NCBI RefSeq assembly: GCF_017303295.1
Contig: NZ_JAFKOK010000001.1
Coordinates: forward strand, 186,001-250,000
Reading direction: 5' to 3'
Length of the DNA stretch: 64,000 nucleotides
Source: Rhodobacter sp. NTK016B
GTDB lineage: Bacteria; Pseudomonadota; Alphaproteobacteria; Rhodobacterales; Rhodobacteraceae
The position numbers and the translations under genes are program-made. The number at the start of each line of letters is the position of its first letter. Within the stretch, counting starts at the first letter, position 1. Under the pieces are notes generated by a model. It was not told the origin of the DNA and made no database searches. It saw only the letters and a program-made list of their open reading frames with translations. Shown here one piece after another: positions 63,872 to 64,000 of this stretch.

Positions 63872-64000
63872 CGGGCAATGTCCTTGTGGCTCAGGCGCTG
63901 TGCCCGAAAATATGGGGCGAGAAGCGTCCGGGGATCCGGTGGACCCGCAGGCCACTCTCACCGCTCAGAAAACGTGACCGTGTCAGCTGTTGGACGTTTC

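Noticed and set aside
1-64000. tRNA or rRNA genes
   Set aside because: I looked for T-loop GGTTCGAATCC-type words and cloverleaf arms and found none convincing.

Overview
The window looks like chromosomal DNA of a GC-rich alphaproteobacterium of the Rhodobacterales. The main signs are a dcw cluster (mraZ-rsmH-ftsL-ftsI) behind a long attenuated leader, a DUF1127 gene followed by an array of CCTCCTCCCT-loop hairpins of the kind known as CcsR/CuckooRNAs in Rhodobacter sphaeroides, a RibB with a degenerate RibA half in front of ribH-nusB, DUF2852, and a Mu-like prophage with alphaproteobacterial-type genes.

Layout. 1-2.4 kb: start of the dcw operon (minus strand) with an UpsM-like leader RNA. 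3.1-13.8 kb: housekeeping genes (Mrp ATPase, DUF1127 gene plus hairpin array, uvrD, desaturase, class II amidotransferase, DUF1330, alaS) and a small membrane protein that resembles Pyr4/PaxB-type terpene cyclases. 14.2-16.3 kb: ribBX-ribH-nusB. 16.4-23.4 kb: an accessory block (glycosyltransferase, FAD oxidoreductase, a sulfotransferase broken by a 13-bp duplication, carbamoyltransferase, SGNH hydrolase), probably for cell-surface glycan or small-molecule decoration. 24-30.7 kb: a duplicated-domain OmpA lipoprotein-like protein, an HPYEEP-motif protein, ArsR regulator, soluble PAS chemoreceptor, isochorismatase and GlxA-type regulator.

31.06-34.56 kb holds the most novel-looking locus: a translationally coupled operon of a HExxH-type (2-oxoglutarate-dependent) peptide/amino-acid hydroxylase, a stand-alone adenylation enzyme and a carrier protein, converging on a thioesterase with a cysteine nucleophile and a 32-codon peptide gene with a good ribosome binding site. 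It can be read either as a minimal carrier-protein pathway making a beta-hydroxylated amino acid or as a hybrid system acting on a tiny ribosomal peptide.

35.0-42.9 kb: a chimeric PAS/lysozyme-fragment/PhnA ORF, a GAF histidine kinase, DUF2852, a small zinc protein and a two-gene unit with a Rad50-like zinc-hook ATPase. About 43.0-62.9 kb is a truncated Mu-like prophage (repressor, operators, transposase A with an in-frame stop, B, GemA, Mor-like activator, lysis genes, terminase, portal, gpF, gpG, truncated gpI); major capsid and tail genes are absent. It carries two AT-richer cargo genes, an HNH-GHKL fusion and an Abi/HEPN protein, each placed just before a shared 18-bp late-promoter motif. 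A transglutaminase-family gene closes the window.
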